Shown here: positions 1 through 8,785 of the stretch, piece by piece
Layout: the number at the start of each line of letters is the position of its first letter
Numbering within the stretch: position 1 is the stretch's first letter
Assembly: GCA_041538025.1 (NCBI GenBank)
Contig: JBGOEV010000006.1
Span: 9,327 to 73,326 of the forward strand
Direction of reading: 5' to 3'
Source of the DNA: Thermosaccharophagus gerlachensis
Lineage (GTDB): Bacteria; Armatimonadota; Fervidibacteria; Fervidibacterales; Thermosaccharophagaceae
DNA: 64,000 nucleotides
The notes under the pieces: generated by a model
Databases searched by the model: none
What the model saw: the letters and a program-made list of their open reading frames with translations, nothing else
Told to the model about the DNA's origin: nothing
Position numbers and translations under genes: made by a program

Positions 1-2
1 AT

Positions 3-497
3 GATATTTACGGATTGCGCAACGAAGGCTTGAATGAAGGCATGTTGCAAGTCATAGCTGATTACAAACCGACGGTTGTCATAATGCATATGCAAGGAAC
101 GCCTCAAACAATGCAACTTAACCCGCAATATGATGACTGCGTTAGCGAAATAAAATCCTATTTGCATTCCCAAGCATTAAAGGCAATTGAAGCTGGTTTA
201 ACAAAGGAACAGATTATCGTTGACCCGGGGATAGGCTTTGGGAAGCTGCTTGAGCATAACCTTGAAATACTTCGCAGGCTGGCGGAATTCAAAGAGCTTG
301 GTTTTCCATTGCTCGTTGGGACGTCACGCAAGTCATTCATAGGGCAAGTTTTGAACCTGCCCGTCGAAAGAAGGATTTTTGGGACTGCTGCATCAGTTGC
401 TTTAGCCATAGTCAACGGCGCAGATATAGTTAGGGTTCACGATGTTCCAGAGATGGTCCAAGTCGCAAGGCTTGTAGACGCTATAGTCAGAAGATAG
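3..497 (+). CDS. folP: Dihydropteroate synthase, 3' part (5' end outside window)
   Basis: Condenses the pterin diphosphate with p-aminobenzoate to make dihydropteroate in folate synthesis (cytoplasm). The reading frame is open from base 3, and its first residues (DIYGLRNEG) already resemble the interior of the FolP TIM barrel, so the gene is cut by the window edge rather than starting at the TTG at 15. The family landmarks VIMHMQGTP, DPGIGFGK and the sulfonamide-site loop VGTSRKSFIG are all present in order. The C-terminal segment ends normally at a TAG. The folate gene folC lies far away at 39.4 kb, so no folate operon is visible. Identification is secure; only the upstream end is unknown. 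Confidence 0.95.
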   Translation, partial: DIYGLRNEGLNEGMLQVIADYKPTVVIMHMQGTPQTMQLNPQYDDCVSEIKSYLHSQALKAIEAGLTKEQIIVDPGIGFGKLLEHNLEILRRLAEFKELGFPLLVGTSRKSFIGQVLNLPVERRIFGTAASVALAIVNGADIVRVHDVPEMVQVARLVDAIVRR

Positions 498-518
498 CAG
501 TGCATGGCGGAATTGCTT

Positions 519-547
519 TTGCTAACAAGGTGATCATGTGCTACAAT
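519..547 (+). promoter_or_regulatory. Candidate sigma-A promoter of hsp20
   Basis: TTGCTA (519-524), a 17-base spacer and TACAAT (542-547) lie about 50 bases before the hsp20 start. No CIRCE-type inverted repeat was found near it. Prediction by eye only. Confidence 0.4.
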
Positions 548-594
548 AAAACAATTGGCACAAGAATAACAGCTTCCTGCGGAGGTGAAGAAGG

Positions 595-1038
595 ATGGAG
601 ATACGGAGGTGGAGACCATTCGCAGAACTTGAGGCGCTAAGGCGGGAGGTTGATCGTCTCTTCCGTGAAGCGTTTAGGGAGTTTATGGGTGAGGAACCAA
701 TAAGAAGAGGTGCGTGGCTACCTCCAGTAGATGTGTGCGAGACCGAATCAGAGGTTGTAGTTATGATGGAACTCCCCGGGATAAAGAAGGAAGATGTCAC
801 TATTGAGCTGACAGATGATGTGCTTACGATTCGTGGCAAGCGAGAAAGAGTCAGGAAAGAAGGGGAGACATACCACATTGTTGAACGAGCTTACGGTGAA
901 TTTGAGAGGCGCTTTGACCTTGGTGTGCCGATTGACCGCGAGCGTGTTGAAGCCACATTCAAGGACGGCGTGCTCACAGTGAGGCTCCCAAAGGCTGAGC
1001 GCGTGCGTCCGCGGAGGGTGGAGATAAAAGTAGAGTAA
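595..1038 (+). CDS. Small heat shock protein (Hsp20/alpha-crystallin family)
   Basis: ATP-independent holdase chaperone that binds unfolding proteins in the cytoplasm and forms oligomers. At 147 residues it has the usual size. A short amphipathic N-terminal arm (EALRREVDRLFREAFREF) is followed by the alpha-crystallin domain from about residue 45 (PPVDVCETE, then VVMMELPGIKKEDVTIEL). The classic closing motif FKDGVLTVRLPK is near residue 125, and the tail EIKVE serves as the I-x-V anchor. The start is set by a strong ribosome-binding site, GGAGGTGAAGA, just upstream. It is probably monocistronic, since it lies between folP and the convergent secF. Confidence 0.93.
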   Translation: MEIRRWRPFAELEALRREVDRLFREAFREFMGEEPIRRGAWLPPVDVCETESEVVVMMELPGIKKEDVTIELTDDVLTIRGKRERVRKEGETYHIVERAYGEFERRFDLGVPIDRERVEATFKDGVLTVRLPKAERVRPRRVEIKVE

Positions 1039-1062
1039 ACAGTCAATCGCCTGCCCATTAAC

Positions 1063-2226
1063 TCAGTGGCGACGCTTCTTCTTGCGTTTCCGTTTCTTCG
1101 CGTGCCGAATTGCAGAAAGGGCAGTTGCAGCAGATGAAGGAGCAGATGAGGGTTGTGGTGTAACGGTAGCGACCTCAGTTGATGAGGGTGTTGGTTCCTC
1201 TACTGGTTTGCTTACCGTTGTGGGGTGAGCTTTTTCTACGGCTACCTTAGGTGTTACAGGTTGAGTAACACGAACCCTTCTTGTTTCCTTACCAAGCAGC
1301 TCACGCATAACCAACACAAAAGGAGCTGCTATGAAGATTGATGAGTATGCACCTGATGTGATCCCAACAAGAAGCGGAAGCGCAAAATCCTTTGCTGCTA
1401 TTCCACCGTAGAGCAGTATCGCCCAGAGTGGGAATTCAGTTGTCAAGGCGGTGTTAATGCTTCGTGCCATCGTTTCGATTATGCTGAAATTTGCCACATC
1501 GGCGAAAGCCAAATCCTTGTATCGCTTCATGTTCTCCCTTATTCGGTCAAATATGACGACAGTGTCGTTAACCGAGTATCCTACAATGGTTAGAAGCACT
1601 GCCACGAAAGGGCTATTGATCGTGAGGTGTGTAAAAGAAACGAAAGCAAGAACCACAAGGACATCATGTATTAGTGCAACTATTGCTGCGATCGCAAACA
1701 AAGCATCGTAGCGCACCCAGATATACACGAGTATACCAAGCAAACCGAGTATTGTAGCCCTTGCAGCATTAACTTTGAGTTCTCGCCCTATAACTGGTCC
1801 TATCACCTCTGTGCTTTCCTTCTCGGCGCCCTTAAACATGCGGTTTATAACCTCATCAACTATCTTCTCATGCTCTTTGCTTTGCTCCTCGTCACGAGCC
1901 TGTGTTCGTATGATAATAACATCGCCTTCAGAAATCTGTATTACGACATTCCTCAAGCCTGCCTTGGCAAGCTGTGAGCGTATGTTTGCCGATAGTCTTC
2001 TTTCGGCTGCGAATCCGACCGCCACTTTCTTTGGGAGTTTGTATGTGAACTCAGCTCCGCCTGTGAAGTCTAAACCGAAATTCAACCTCCCCGGCGTAAG
2101 TCCTCCAGTCCACTGCGGTGGTATTACGCCAATGATGCCAAGTAGCATCACGATACCACCTATAGTGAGCCAAAGCTTGCTCTTGCCCATTAAGTCAGGT
2201 TGTATAGATGCCGTCTTACCAACCAT
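1063..2226 (-). CDS. secF: Protein translocase subunit SecF with long basic C-terminal tail
   Basis: Works with SecD to use the proton gradient to complete protein export through SecYEG (inner membrane). A first membrane helix lies near residues 17-35, followed by the periplasmic GLDFTGGAEFTY motif and five helices between about 155 and 310, including the signature NDTVVIFDRIRENM. The ribosome-binding site GGGAGGAATGC fits the ATG. It is the second gene of a secD-secF pair, 50 bases apart. Beyond the last helix is an unusual tail of about 70 residues. It is rich in Pro, Thr, Ser and Val and ends in a cluster of Lys and Arg (AKKRKRKKKRRH). Typical SecF proteins stop soon after the last helix, so the tail may contact ribosomes or lipid; that is inference. 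Confidence 0.95.
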   Translation of the reverse strand: MVGKTASIQPDLMGKSKLWLTIGGIVMLLGIIGVIPPQWTGGLTPGRLNFGLDFTGGAEFTYKLPKKVAVGFAAERRLSANIRSQLAKAGLRNVVIQISEGDVIIIRTQARDEEQSKEHEKIVDEVINRMFKGAEKESTEVIGPVIGRELKVNAARATILGLLGILVYIWVRYDALFAIAAIVALIHDVLVVLAFVSFTHLTINSPFVAVLLTIVGYSVNDTVVIFDRIRENMKRYKDLAFADVANFSIIETMARSINTALTTEFPLWAILLYGGIAAKDFALPLLVGITSGAYSSIFIAAPFVLVMRELLGKETRRVRVTQPVTPKVAVEKAHPTTVSKPVEEPTPSSTEVATVTPQPSSAPSSAATALSAIRHAKKRKRKKKRRH

Positions 2227-2276
2227 AATTGCATTCCTCCCACGTAATGGTTTGACCCTGAACTTCTCATCAACTG

Positions 2277-4229
2277 CTATGCCTCACCAAGCTTTAAAAG
2301 CCTACGCACCTTAGGGTTATCAAAGAAGGTGAGAAACCAAGAGCGCTTTTGTGCTACTGCTGTGTATGCTGCTCCCTCAAGCATTGCTCTGGTTGCAACA
2401 ATAGCGCTAAACATGCTTGCAACCACACCTATGCCCAAAGTGAGAGCGAATCCTTTGACTGGTCCTGTCCCAAAATGATAGAGGAAGACACACCCTATAA
2501 GCGTTGTAACATTTGCATCAAGTATCGCTGTCCATGCCCTGTTAAAAGCAGTGTCTATTGCCATGCGTAGCGTTTTTGCCGAACGTAATTCTTCTTTTAA
2601 GCGCTCAAAGATGATGATGTTTGCATCAACAGCCATCCCAAGTGAGAGTAGAAAGCCGATCACTCCGGGGAGTGTAAGTGTTGGTCTCCAGCCCGGTATT
2701 GGTGCTGAGAACGCTGAAAGCATAAGCAGTCCATAGAGCATGAGAGCAACGCATGCTATAGCTCCCGGTAGCCTATAGTAGATGAGCATGAAAGCCACGA
2801 TCAAGATAAGCCCTATGATGCCAGCTAACGTGCTTTTGTGTATGACATCCCTACCAAGCGTCGGCGAGATTGTTTTGCTCCATACGACAGAAACTGGCAC
2901 CGGTAGCGAACCAGCATCAAGGAGCACTTTCAAATTGCGAGCCTCTTCAAAAGTGAACCTGCCAGTGATAATGCCATGAGTGCTTATTCTGTCTCTTATG
3001 ACTGGAGCGCTAATGCACTCTCTATCAAACCAAATTGCAAGGTGACGCCCAATGTTCCTCCCAGTAACTGAGGCAAACTTTTTTGCGCTTGCGCGTTGGA
3101 GAGTAAACGCCACTGCAGGGCGATTCATCTCATCGTATGTGACCCTGCATGGTGGTTTCAAATCCTTTCCAGTTATCACCAGCTCCGACTCAAGGTAGAC
3201 TTGCATGGGGGGTATTGTATTTCCACGCTCATCCTTGAACACCGTTTTACCGCCCTCTTCAGTAACCTTGTATTTCGTTGGGACAAGCTTTAGCTCAAGT
3301 ATGGCTGTCTGACCGATAAGCTTCACTGCTTCCACAGCATGTTTCAAGCCCGGAAGCTCAACAACTATCTTATCCTCGCCATGCCTATAAATCTGAGATT
3401 CTGCAACACCGTATTTGTCCACACGCCTTCTAATGATTTCAATGACAGTGCCAATGACATCGGGAGAAAATGGATACAGCTTTGGTTTTGCTGCCTCTTC
3501 AACACTGCCAACGACTCTCCTCAATACTGACCTGATGAGTATAGCTTGCTTGCTTAACTCACTTTTGTTCCTTGCTTGAGTGCGTATTGTTATAAACTGC
3601 CCAGTTGCTTCATCAATGAAGAGCTCAAATTCGCTAAGTCCTCTTTTCCTCAGCTCAGTTATCAGCTTATGGCGGATTGGTATTCGCTTTTCTGGTGCTT
3701 TACCTATCGGCTTTTCAAGCTTATATTGCAGTTCGGCTCGCTTGCACTGCAATACAACTCTCACACCACCTTGTAAATCAAGACCTAAGTTAAGTTTTGG
3801 TTTCGGGACAAGTATCGTTAAGGCACCAAGCTTTAAGAGTGGTCGGACACCGACCTCCCTCTCCGTGCCTTCAATTAAGACGGCTGTTGGTAAATGCTTG
3901 CTTAAGAGCTTCAAGATTTTATCGCGCATCCTTAGCGCTTCACCTTTACTTTGTGCTTCACCCCTGATTACGAGGATGTGCTCGCCAACCAATTCAGCAT
4001 CGGTCATCTCAAGCTTCGCATCAACGAGCTTGTCCTCTATTTCTTGGTCAAGTGTTTTCCCCTGTGGTGCAAGCTTAGATGCAGGTTCACCCAGCTCAAA
4101 ACGCATTGTCAGTTCAACCCTGTATTCTTCAACTTCACCGAAACGCACAGGCTTGAAAGCCACAAAGGAGGCAATCAGCATAACACCAACAACAAGGAGC
4201 AAATATTGCTTCACCCTTCTGGGCATCAC
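2277..4229 (-). CDS. secD: Protein translocase subunit SecD
   Basis: Larger partner of SecF in proton-driven late export (inner membrane with a large periplasmic domain). It is 650 residues long. There is an N-terminal helix at about 8-24, a periplasmic region with the conserved LNLGLDLQGGVRVVL segment near 145, and the head/base P1 domain to about 455. The final membrane block contains GMAVDANIIIFERLKEE, the RND-type signature. It is transcribed ahead of secF and divergently from ribD. The annotated start is GTG at 4229 with an ATG directly after it; both sit behind GGGGGTGAG. Nothing is missing from the domain plan. Confidence 0.95.
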   Translation of the reverse strand: MMPRRVKQYLLLVVGVMLIASFVAFKPVRFGEVEEYRVELTMRFELGEPASKLAPQGKTLDQEIEDKLVDAKLEMTDAELVGEHILVIRGEAQSKGEALRMRDKILKLLSKHLPTAVLIEGTEREVGVRPLLKLGALTILVPKPKLNLGLDLQGGVRVVLQCKRAELQYKLEKPIGKAPEKRIPIRHKLITELRKRGLSEFELFIDEATGQFITIRTQARNKSELSKQAILIRSVLRRVVGSVEEAAKPKLYPFSPDVIGTVIEIIRRRVDKYGVAESQIYRHGEDKIVVELPGLKHAVEAVKLIGQTAILELKLVPTKYKVTEEGGKTVFKDERGNTIPPMQVYLESELVITGKDLKPPCRVTYDEMNRPAVAFTLQRASAKKFASVTGRNIGRHLAIWFDRECISAPVIRDRISTHGIITGRFTFEEARNLKVLLDAGSLPVPVSVVWSKTISPTLGRDVIHKSTLAGIIGLILIVAFMLIYYRLPGAIACVALMLYGLLMLSAFSAPIPGWRPTLTLPGVIGFLLSLGMAVDANIIIFERLKEELRSAKTLRMAIDTAFNRAWTAILDANVTTLIGCVFLYHFGTGPVKGFALTLGIGVVASMFSAIVATRAMLEGAAYTAVAQKRSWFLTFFDNPKVRRLLKLGEA

Positions 4230-4427
4230 AAACTCACCCCCATGTTACGAAGAGAAACGCCTTATAGCTTGCACTACCCACAACATTAACGCTATCTAAC
4301 GCGCTTTTGTGTCATCCTAAATGCAAATGGGGCATAAATACTGCAAGCCAACTAAATTGTAACGCACGGCAGAAAGCTCGTTTGCTCTTTTTCCCTTTGA
4401 CGAGCTTTTCTTGAGGTGAGCGCATTG

Positions 4428-5564
4428 ATGGCATGTGGTGTATTTGATCGTGAGGATGTCGGATGGATGCGTCTTGCTCTGAAGCTCGCCAAGAAGATGA
4501 AAGGACAGACAGCTCCCAATCCATGCGTTGGTGCAGTGCTCGTTAAAGATGGAAAGCTTATAGCGAGTGGTTACCACAAAGGCGCTGGAACACCTCATGC
4601 AGAGATAGTTGCATTGAGGAAGGCAGGGGAGAGGGCTGCTGGCTGCACACTTTATGTAACACTTGAGCCATGCTGTCATTACGGGCGCACACCACCATGT
4701 GTTGATGCAATAATCGCTGCCAAGGTGAAGCGAGTAGTGGCAGCAACAGTTGATCCAAACCCGTTGGTAAACGGTAACGGCATTAAAAAGCTTTTGGAAG
4801 CTGGAGTTGAAGTTACAGTTGGGGTCCTTGAGGATGAAGCCAAAGCATTGATTGAAGATTTCGCAAAATACATTACAACTGGCATGCCATTTGTTACGCT
4901 CAAACTCGCTTCAAGCCTTGATGGCAAAATAGCAACGAAGCTTGGTGATGCACGCTGGATAACATGCGAAGCATCAAGGAAGATAGCGCATATGCTACGA
5001 AGGGAACATGCTGCCGTCATGGTTGGAGTAAACACAGCCATAAATGATGATCCAGAGCTTACAGTGAGATTGGTCAAAGTTCGGCGTCAACCAATACGAA
5101 TCGTCGTTGATAGCAAAGCCAAACTGCCAACCTCAAGCAAGCTCTGTAAAACATTGGATAAAGCACCTCTGTGGCTCGCCACAACAAAACATGCCGATAA
5201 AAGGAAGCTTGAAGAGCTTGAAAAGTTGGGCGTGAAGATACTGATCGTGGATGACCAGAACGATAAAGTTGATATGGTCAGCCTAATGAGGAAGCTTGGA
5301 GAAATGGGTGTTATGAGCCTGCTCATTGAAGGTGGTGGTGAGATTGCCTGGTCTGCGCTGAAAGCGAGTATCGTTGATAGGGTTGTTTGGTTTATCGCAC
5401 CAATCATAATCGGTGGTAGGGATGCAAAGCATTCCGTTGCTGGTGAAGGTGTTGAGAAACTCTCCGATGCATTCAGACTACACAAAATGAAAATCAGAAG
5501 GATAGGATGTGAATTGCTTATTGACGGGAGGCTTGAGAAGCAGTCGATAACCCATATGCCATAA
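4428..5564 (+). CDS. ribD: Bifunctional riboflavin deaminase/reductase RibD
   Basis: Carries out two consecutive cytoplasmic steps of riboflavin synthesis: deamination of the pyrimidine, then NADPH reduction of the ribose side chain. The N-terminal deaminase domain has the zinc site HAE (in GTPHAEIVALRKAG) and PCCHYGRTPPC. The reductase domain begins near residue 155 (TLKLASSLDGKIA) and includes LLIEGGGEIAW. Length (378 residues) is typical. An in-frame GTG at 4416 lies inside the ribosome-binding site GAGGTGAGCG, so the ATG at 4428 is preferred. First gene of ribD-ribE-ribBA. I looked for an FMN riboswitch in the 186 bases upstream and saw none. Confidence 0.96.
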   Translation: MACGVFDREDVGWMRLALKLAKKMKGQTAPNPCVGAVLVKDGKLIASGYHKGAGTPHAEIVALRKAGERAAGCTLYVTLEPCCHYGRTPPCVDAIIAAKVKRVVAATVDPNPLVNGNGIKKLLEAGVEVTVGVLEDEAKALIEDFAKYITTGMPFVTLKLASSLDGKIATKLGDARWITCEASRKIAHMLRREHAAVMVGVNTAINDDPELTVRLVKVRRQPIRIVVDSKAKLPTSSKLCKTLDKAPLWLATTKHADKRKLEELEKLGVKILIVDDQNDKVDMVSLMRKLGEMGVMSLLIEGGGEIAWSALKASIVDRVVWFIAPIIIGGRDAKHSVAGEGVEKLSDAFRLHKMKIRRIGCELLIDGRLEKQSITHMP

Positions 5565-5613
5565 TAGGCAAATGAGCCAAATTTCTTTCCCGAAGGAAAC
5601 AGGGGGTAGAAGG

Positions 5614-6261
5614 ATGTTTACAGGCATCGTTGAAGAAGTGGGGCAAGTAACCCACATTGAGCGCTACGGTGGTAGCGCAAGGATATCAATTGCAGCAAGG
5701 CTTGTGCTTGGGGACTTGAAAGCTGGTGATAGTATCAATGTCAACGGTGCATGCCTAACAGTTGTGAGCAAGTCTGCATCACAATTCCAAGTTGATGTTA
5801 TGGAAGAGACAATGCTGAGGACAAACCTTGGCTACTTGAAAGTCGGCGACAAGGTCAACCTTGAAAGGGCATTGCCTGTTACTGGGCGTTTTGGAGGGCA
5901 CTTCGTTCAAGGGCATGTTGACGGGACAGGAGTTGTTGCAAGTATACAGAAGTTGCAGCGTTCATGGGTTGTAAAAATAAACTGCGATGAAGGGTTAACT
6001 CGCTTCATGGTTCCAAAAGGCTCTGTGGCTGTTGATGGTGTGAGCTTAACGACTATTGATTGTGGCAAGGGTTGGTTTACGGTCGCATTGATACCATACA
6101 CATTGCACACAACCACGCTCGGAACAAAACGCGCCGGTGACGTTGTCAACATTGAAGTTGACTTGCTCGCAAAATATATCCACAAGCTCTTGCAAGCGCA
6201 TTCAAGCCTGAAGGAAGGTAAGGATGATGATAGCCTCATTGAGCTCATTAAAGGCTTTTGA
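5614..6261 (+). CDS. ribE: Riboflavin synthase, alpha chain
   Basis: Dismutates two molecules of 6,7-dimethyl-8-ribityllumazine to riboflavin plus the pyrimidine (cytoplasm, homotrimer). It shows the family's internal duplication: the first lumazine-binding barrel starts at MFTGIVEEVG and the second at about residue 97 (GGHFVQGHVDGTG). The length of 215 residues matches the family. The ATG at 5614, behind AGGGGGTAGAAGG, gives the canonical N-terminus; the longer frame from 5572 adds residues unlike the family. The gene follows ribD by about 50 bases and precedes ribBA by 14, so co-transcription is likely. Confidence 0.96.
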   Translation: MFTGIVEEVGQVTHIERYGGSARISIAARLVLGDLKAGDSINVNGACLTVVSKSASQFQVDVMEETMLRTNLGYLKVGDKVNLERALPVTGRFGGHFVQGHVDGTGVVASIQKLQRSWVVKINCDEGLTRFMVPKGSVAVDGVSLTTIDCGKGWFTVALIPYTLHTTTLGTKRAGDVVNIEVDLLAKYIHKLLQAHSSLKEGKDDDSLIELIKGF

Positions 6262-6275
6262 GCAGGTGAGGGGAC

Positions 6276-7484
6276 ATGCCAAGGGCAACTATTGAGGAAG
6301 CGATTGAAGCTTTCAAGCGCGGTGAATTCCTGATCATTGTTGACGATGAGGAGAGGGAGAATGAAGGTGACTTAGTTATAGCTGCTGAGAAGGTTACGCC
6401 TGAGGCAATCAACTTTATGCTTAAACATGGCAGAGGTCTTGTATGCCTTGCTATCATCGGGCAAAGGCTGGACGAGCTTAACATACCACCGATGGTGTCA
6501 AACAACACAGACCCATTTGGGTCAGCATTTGCTATCTCAGTTGATGCACACCCAAAATTTGGTGTCACAACTGGGATATCAGCTCATGACCGTGCCACAA
6601 CAATCAAAGTCATAATTGATCCAAACACGAAACCGTCTGACTTAACTCGTCCTGGGCATATCTTTCCTTTGCGCTACCGTGAAGGTGGCGTGCTTAGGAG
6701 GGCTGGGCATACAGAAGCAGCTGTTGATATGGCGAAGTTAGCTGGTCTATATCCAGCTGCTGTAATATGCGAGATATTGCGTGAGGATGGTTCGATGGCG
6801 AGGTTGCCAGACTTGGAACGCTTCTCCGATGAGCATGGAATAAAGCTCATCACAATCGCAGACCTTATAGCCTACAGAAGGCGAACAGAGAAACTTATTC
6901 GTAAAGTGGCAAAGGCAAACTTCCCAACACCATTTGGTGATTTTGTCCTGCACGCATATGAGAGCCTGATAGATGGGACACCATACATTGCGCTTGTTAT
7001 GGGGGAGATAAACCCAGAGGAGCCAGTGCTTGTGAGGGTTCATTCAGCTTGCATCACTGGCGATGCGTTGTTTTCGTTGCGCTGTGATTGTGGGATGCAG
7101 TTAAGAATGGCTCTTGAAATGATTGCGAAGGAGGGGAAAGGAGTCCTCGTCTACATATCGCAGCACGAAGGTCGTGGGATAGGTTTGCTGAACAAGCTAA
7201 AAGCTTATGAGCTTCAAGATAAAGGATGTGACACAGTTGATGCAAACTTACACCTTGGCTATCCACCGGATATCAGAGATTACGGGCTTGGTGCTCAAGT
7301 GCTATACGACCTTGGTGTCCGAAAGATGAGACTGATGACGAACAACCCTGCAAAGAGGGCAGGGCTATCAGGCTATGGGCTTGAAGTTGTTGAGCGCATC
7401 CCTTTGCAGGTCACACCTAACGACATAAACAGGGATTACCTAAAAGCAAAGAGAGATAGGCTTGGGCATTTGATAGATGTATGA
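6276..7484 (+). CDS. ribBA: Bifunctional DHBP synthase / GTP cyclohydrolase II
   Basis: Supplies both riboflavin precursors: 3,4-dihydroxy-2-butanone 4-phosphate from ribulose 5-phosphate, and the pyrimidine from GTP. The RibB half (about 1-205) has DDEERENEGDL, GRGLVCLA and HTEAAVDMAKLAG. The RibA half has the zinc-binding VHSACITGDALFSLRCDCG with all three Cys, then QHEGRGIGL and LMTNNPAK. The 402-residue length is normal. The ATG at 6276 follows AGGTGAGGGGAC. It ends the rib operon: no lumazine synthase gene (ribH) follows, although that step is needed between this enzyme and RibE. Confidence 0.96.
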   Translation: MPRATIEEAIEAFKRGEFLIIVDDEERENEGDLVIAAEKVTPEAINFMLKHGRGLVCLAIIGQRLDELNIPPMVSNNTDPFGSAFAISVDAHPKFGVTTGISAHDRATTIKVIIDPNTKPSDLTRPGHIFPLRYREGGVLRRAGHTEAAVDMAKLAGLYPAAVICEILREDGSMARLPDLERFSDEHGIKLITIADLIAYRRRTEKLIRKVAKANFPTPFGDFVLHAYESLIDGTPYIALVMGEINPEEPVLVRVHSACITGDALFSLRCDCGMQLRMALEMIAKEGKGVLVYISQHEGRGIGLLNKLKAYELQDKGCDTVDANLHLGYPPDIRDYGLGAQVLYDLGVRKMRLMTNNPAKRAGLSGYGLEVVERIPLQVTPNDINRDYLKAKRDRLGHLIDV

Positions 7485-7518
7485 AAGCCTCAAACACAAA
7501 GCAGAGGTTGAAGCTTTC
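7483..7518. terminator. Possible bidirectional hairpin between ribBA and the MFS gene
   Basis: GAAAGC (7483-7488) pairs with GCTTTC (7513-7518) and TCAA (7490-7493) with TTGA (7508-7511), separated by one mismatch. It sits exactly between two convergent genes. The T-run on either side is weak, so termination efficiency is uncertain. Confidence 0.35.
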
Positions 7519-8701
7519 ATCTCACTTTCACAAGCAGTGTCAGAGCTGCAAGGGAAGATAGAAGCGCATAAATGCTGAAGGCAACTGATGCTCCAAACTT
7601 GTTCCACAGTAATCCGAAGAGCAAGCTTGCAGGAAGCACCCCGATGCCGACTACAAAGTGAAATGCACCATACCCACTGCCACGCATTTCCTGTTGAGTT
7701 AAATCAGCGACGAGTGCCCTCTCAGTTCCTTCAACCATGCCAAAGTAAAGACCATAAAAGGTGAAGAGGAGCCAAATGTGAATTTGTGAAGACGCAAACC
7801 CGAACCCAGCATATGCACCTGCATATATGAGCCATCCCAAAGAGAGCACATTCACACGCCCAAAGTAATCCGAGAGAACCCCACCGGGGATAGAAGAGAC
7901 GCTTTTAACAATGTGGAGCCATGTCCAAAGCACAGGTATGAGGTAAGATGGCACATTGCACTCACCAGCGCGCAGTAAAAGGAAAGCATCGCTTGAGTTG
8001 CTCAGGGTGAAAATAAACATGGCGAGCAAGAACCAGCGGAAACGCGCTTCAAAATTTGTCAGGTTGATTTTCAAATTATGCGAACGGCGTTTTGTTTGTT
8101 TTACAGTTCTTGTGCTTACGCCCAGCCAGAGAACAAGAAGCGATGCAACTGCTGGAATTGAAGCGAGGAGAAAAACAAGCCTGTAGTTTTTTGGTGCGAA
8201 ATAAAGAACAGCGGATGCCATAAGTGGACCGATAAGTGCGCCAACATGGTCAAGCGCCCTTTGGAAGCCAAAAGCAGCTCCAAGCATGTTCTCGGGAGAT
8301 ATGTTTGCTATGAGTGCATCCCTTGGCGAAGTCCTTACACCTTTTCCGACTCTGTCAACGAAGCGCAAAAGCAGCACCTGCCATGCTGCATTTACGAAAG
8401 CCATGATAGGGCGAGTCAGGCATGCAAGTGCATAACCGACAAATACAAGTAACTTGTGCCTGCCTATAACATCTGAGAGCCAGCCTGAGGCAAGCTTAAG
8501 CAAGCTTGCTGTCGTCTCAGCTATGCCCTCAAGCAGACCGATGAACACAAAAGAGGCTCTAAGTTCTTGCCTGAGGAAGAGAGGCAGGAGTGGATAAATC
8601 ATTTCGCTGCTCGCGTCGTTCAGCAAGCTGACGAGCGAGAGAGCTTTCACAGGTGTCGGTATCCCTTTTATCACATCCCAAAAGTTTCTCCATGTGTGCA
8701 T
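7517..8701 (-). CDS. Major facilitator superfamily transporter
   Basis: Multi-pass inner-membrane transporter of 394 residues, the usual MFS length with room for 12 helices. Hydrophobic segments run throughout. The cytoplasmic loop after helix 2 has the MFS signature in a modified form (GWLSDVIGRHKLL, residues about 76-88), and a second copy follows the half-repeat (GGVLSDYFGRVNVLS). GKGVRTSPRDALIA resembles the loop 4-5 region of a common bacterial MFS subgroup of unknown substrate. It is convergent with ribBA and lies 84 bases downstream of the DUF1080 gene on the same strand. The substrate cannot be told from sequence; riboflavin transport has no support beyond proximity. Confidence 0.85.
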   Translation of the reverse strand: MHTWRNFWDVIKGIPTPVKALSLVSLLNDASSEMIYPLLPLFLRQELRASFVFIGLLEGIAETTASLLKLASGWLSDVIGRHKLLVFVGYALACLTRPIMAFVNAAWQVLLLRFVDRVGKGVRTSPRDALIANISPENMLGAAFGFQRALDHVGALIGPLMASAVLYFAPKNYRLVFLLASIPAVASLLVLWLGVSTRTVKQTKRRSHNLKINLTNFEARFRWFLLAMFIFTLSNSSDAFLLLRAGECNVPSYLIPVLWTWLHIVKSVSSIPGGVLSDYFGRVNVLSLGWLIYAGAYAGFGFASSQIHIWLLFTFYGLYFGMVEGTERALVADLTQQEMRGSGYGAFHFVVGIGVLPASLLFGLLWNKFGASVAFSIYALLSSLAALTLLVKVR

Positions 8702-8785
8702 GACTGCGCTGTCTCCCTTTTGAGAAGGCAGGAAAAGCCAATAAAGGGTGGTGAGCTCTTTTAACCTTTGCCGGGTGTGCTCAGC

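Noticed and set aside
519..594. CIRCE operator or sigma-54 promoter for hsp20
   Set aside because: No TTAGCACTC inverted repeat, and GG/GC spacing does not fit -24/-12.
4230..4427. FMN riboswitch ahead of ribD
   Set aside because: None of the conserved RFN stretches could be found between the two divergent starts.
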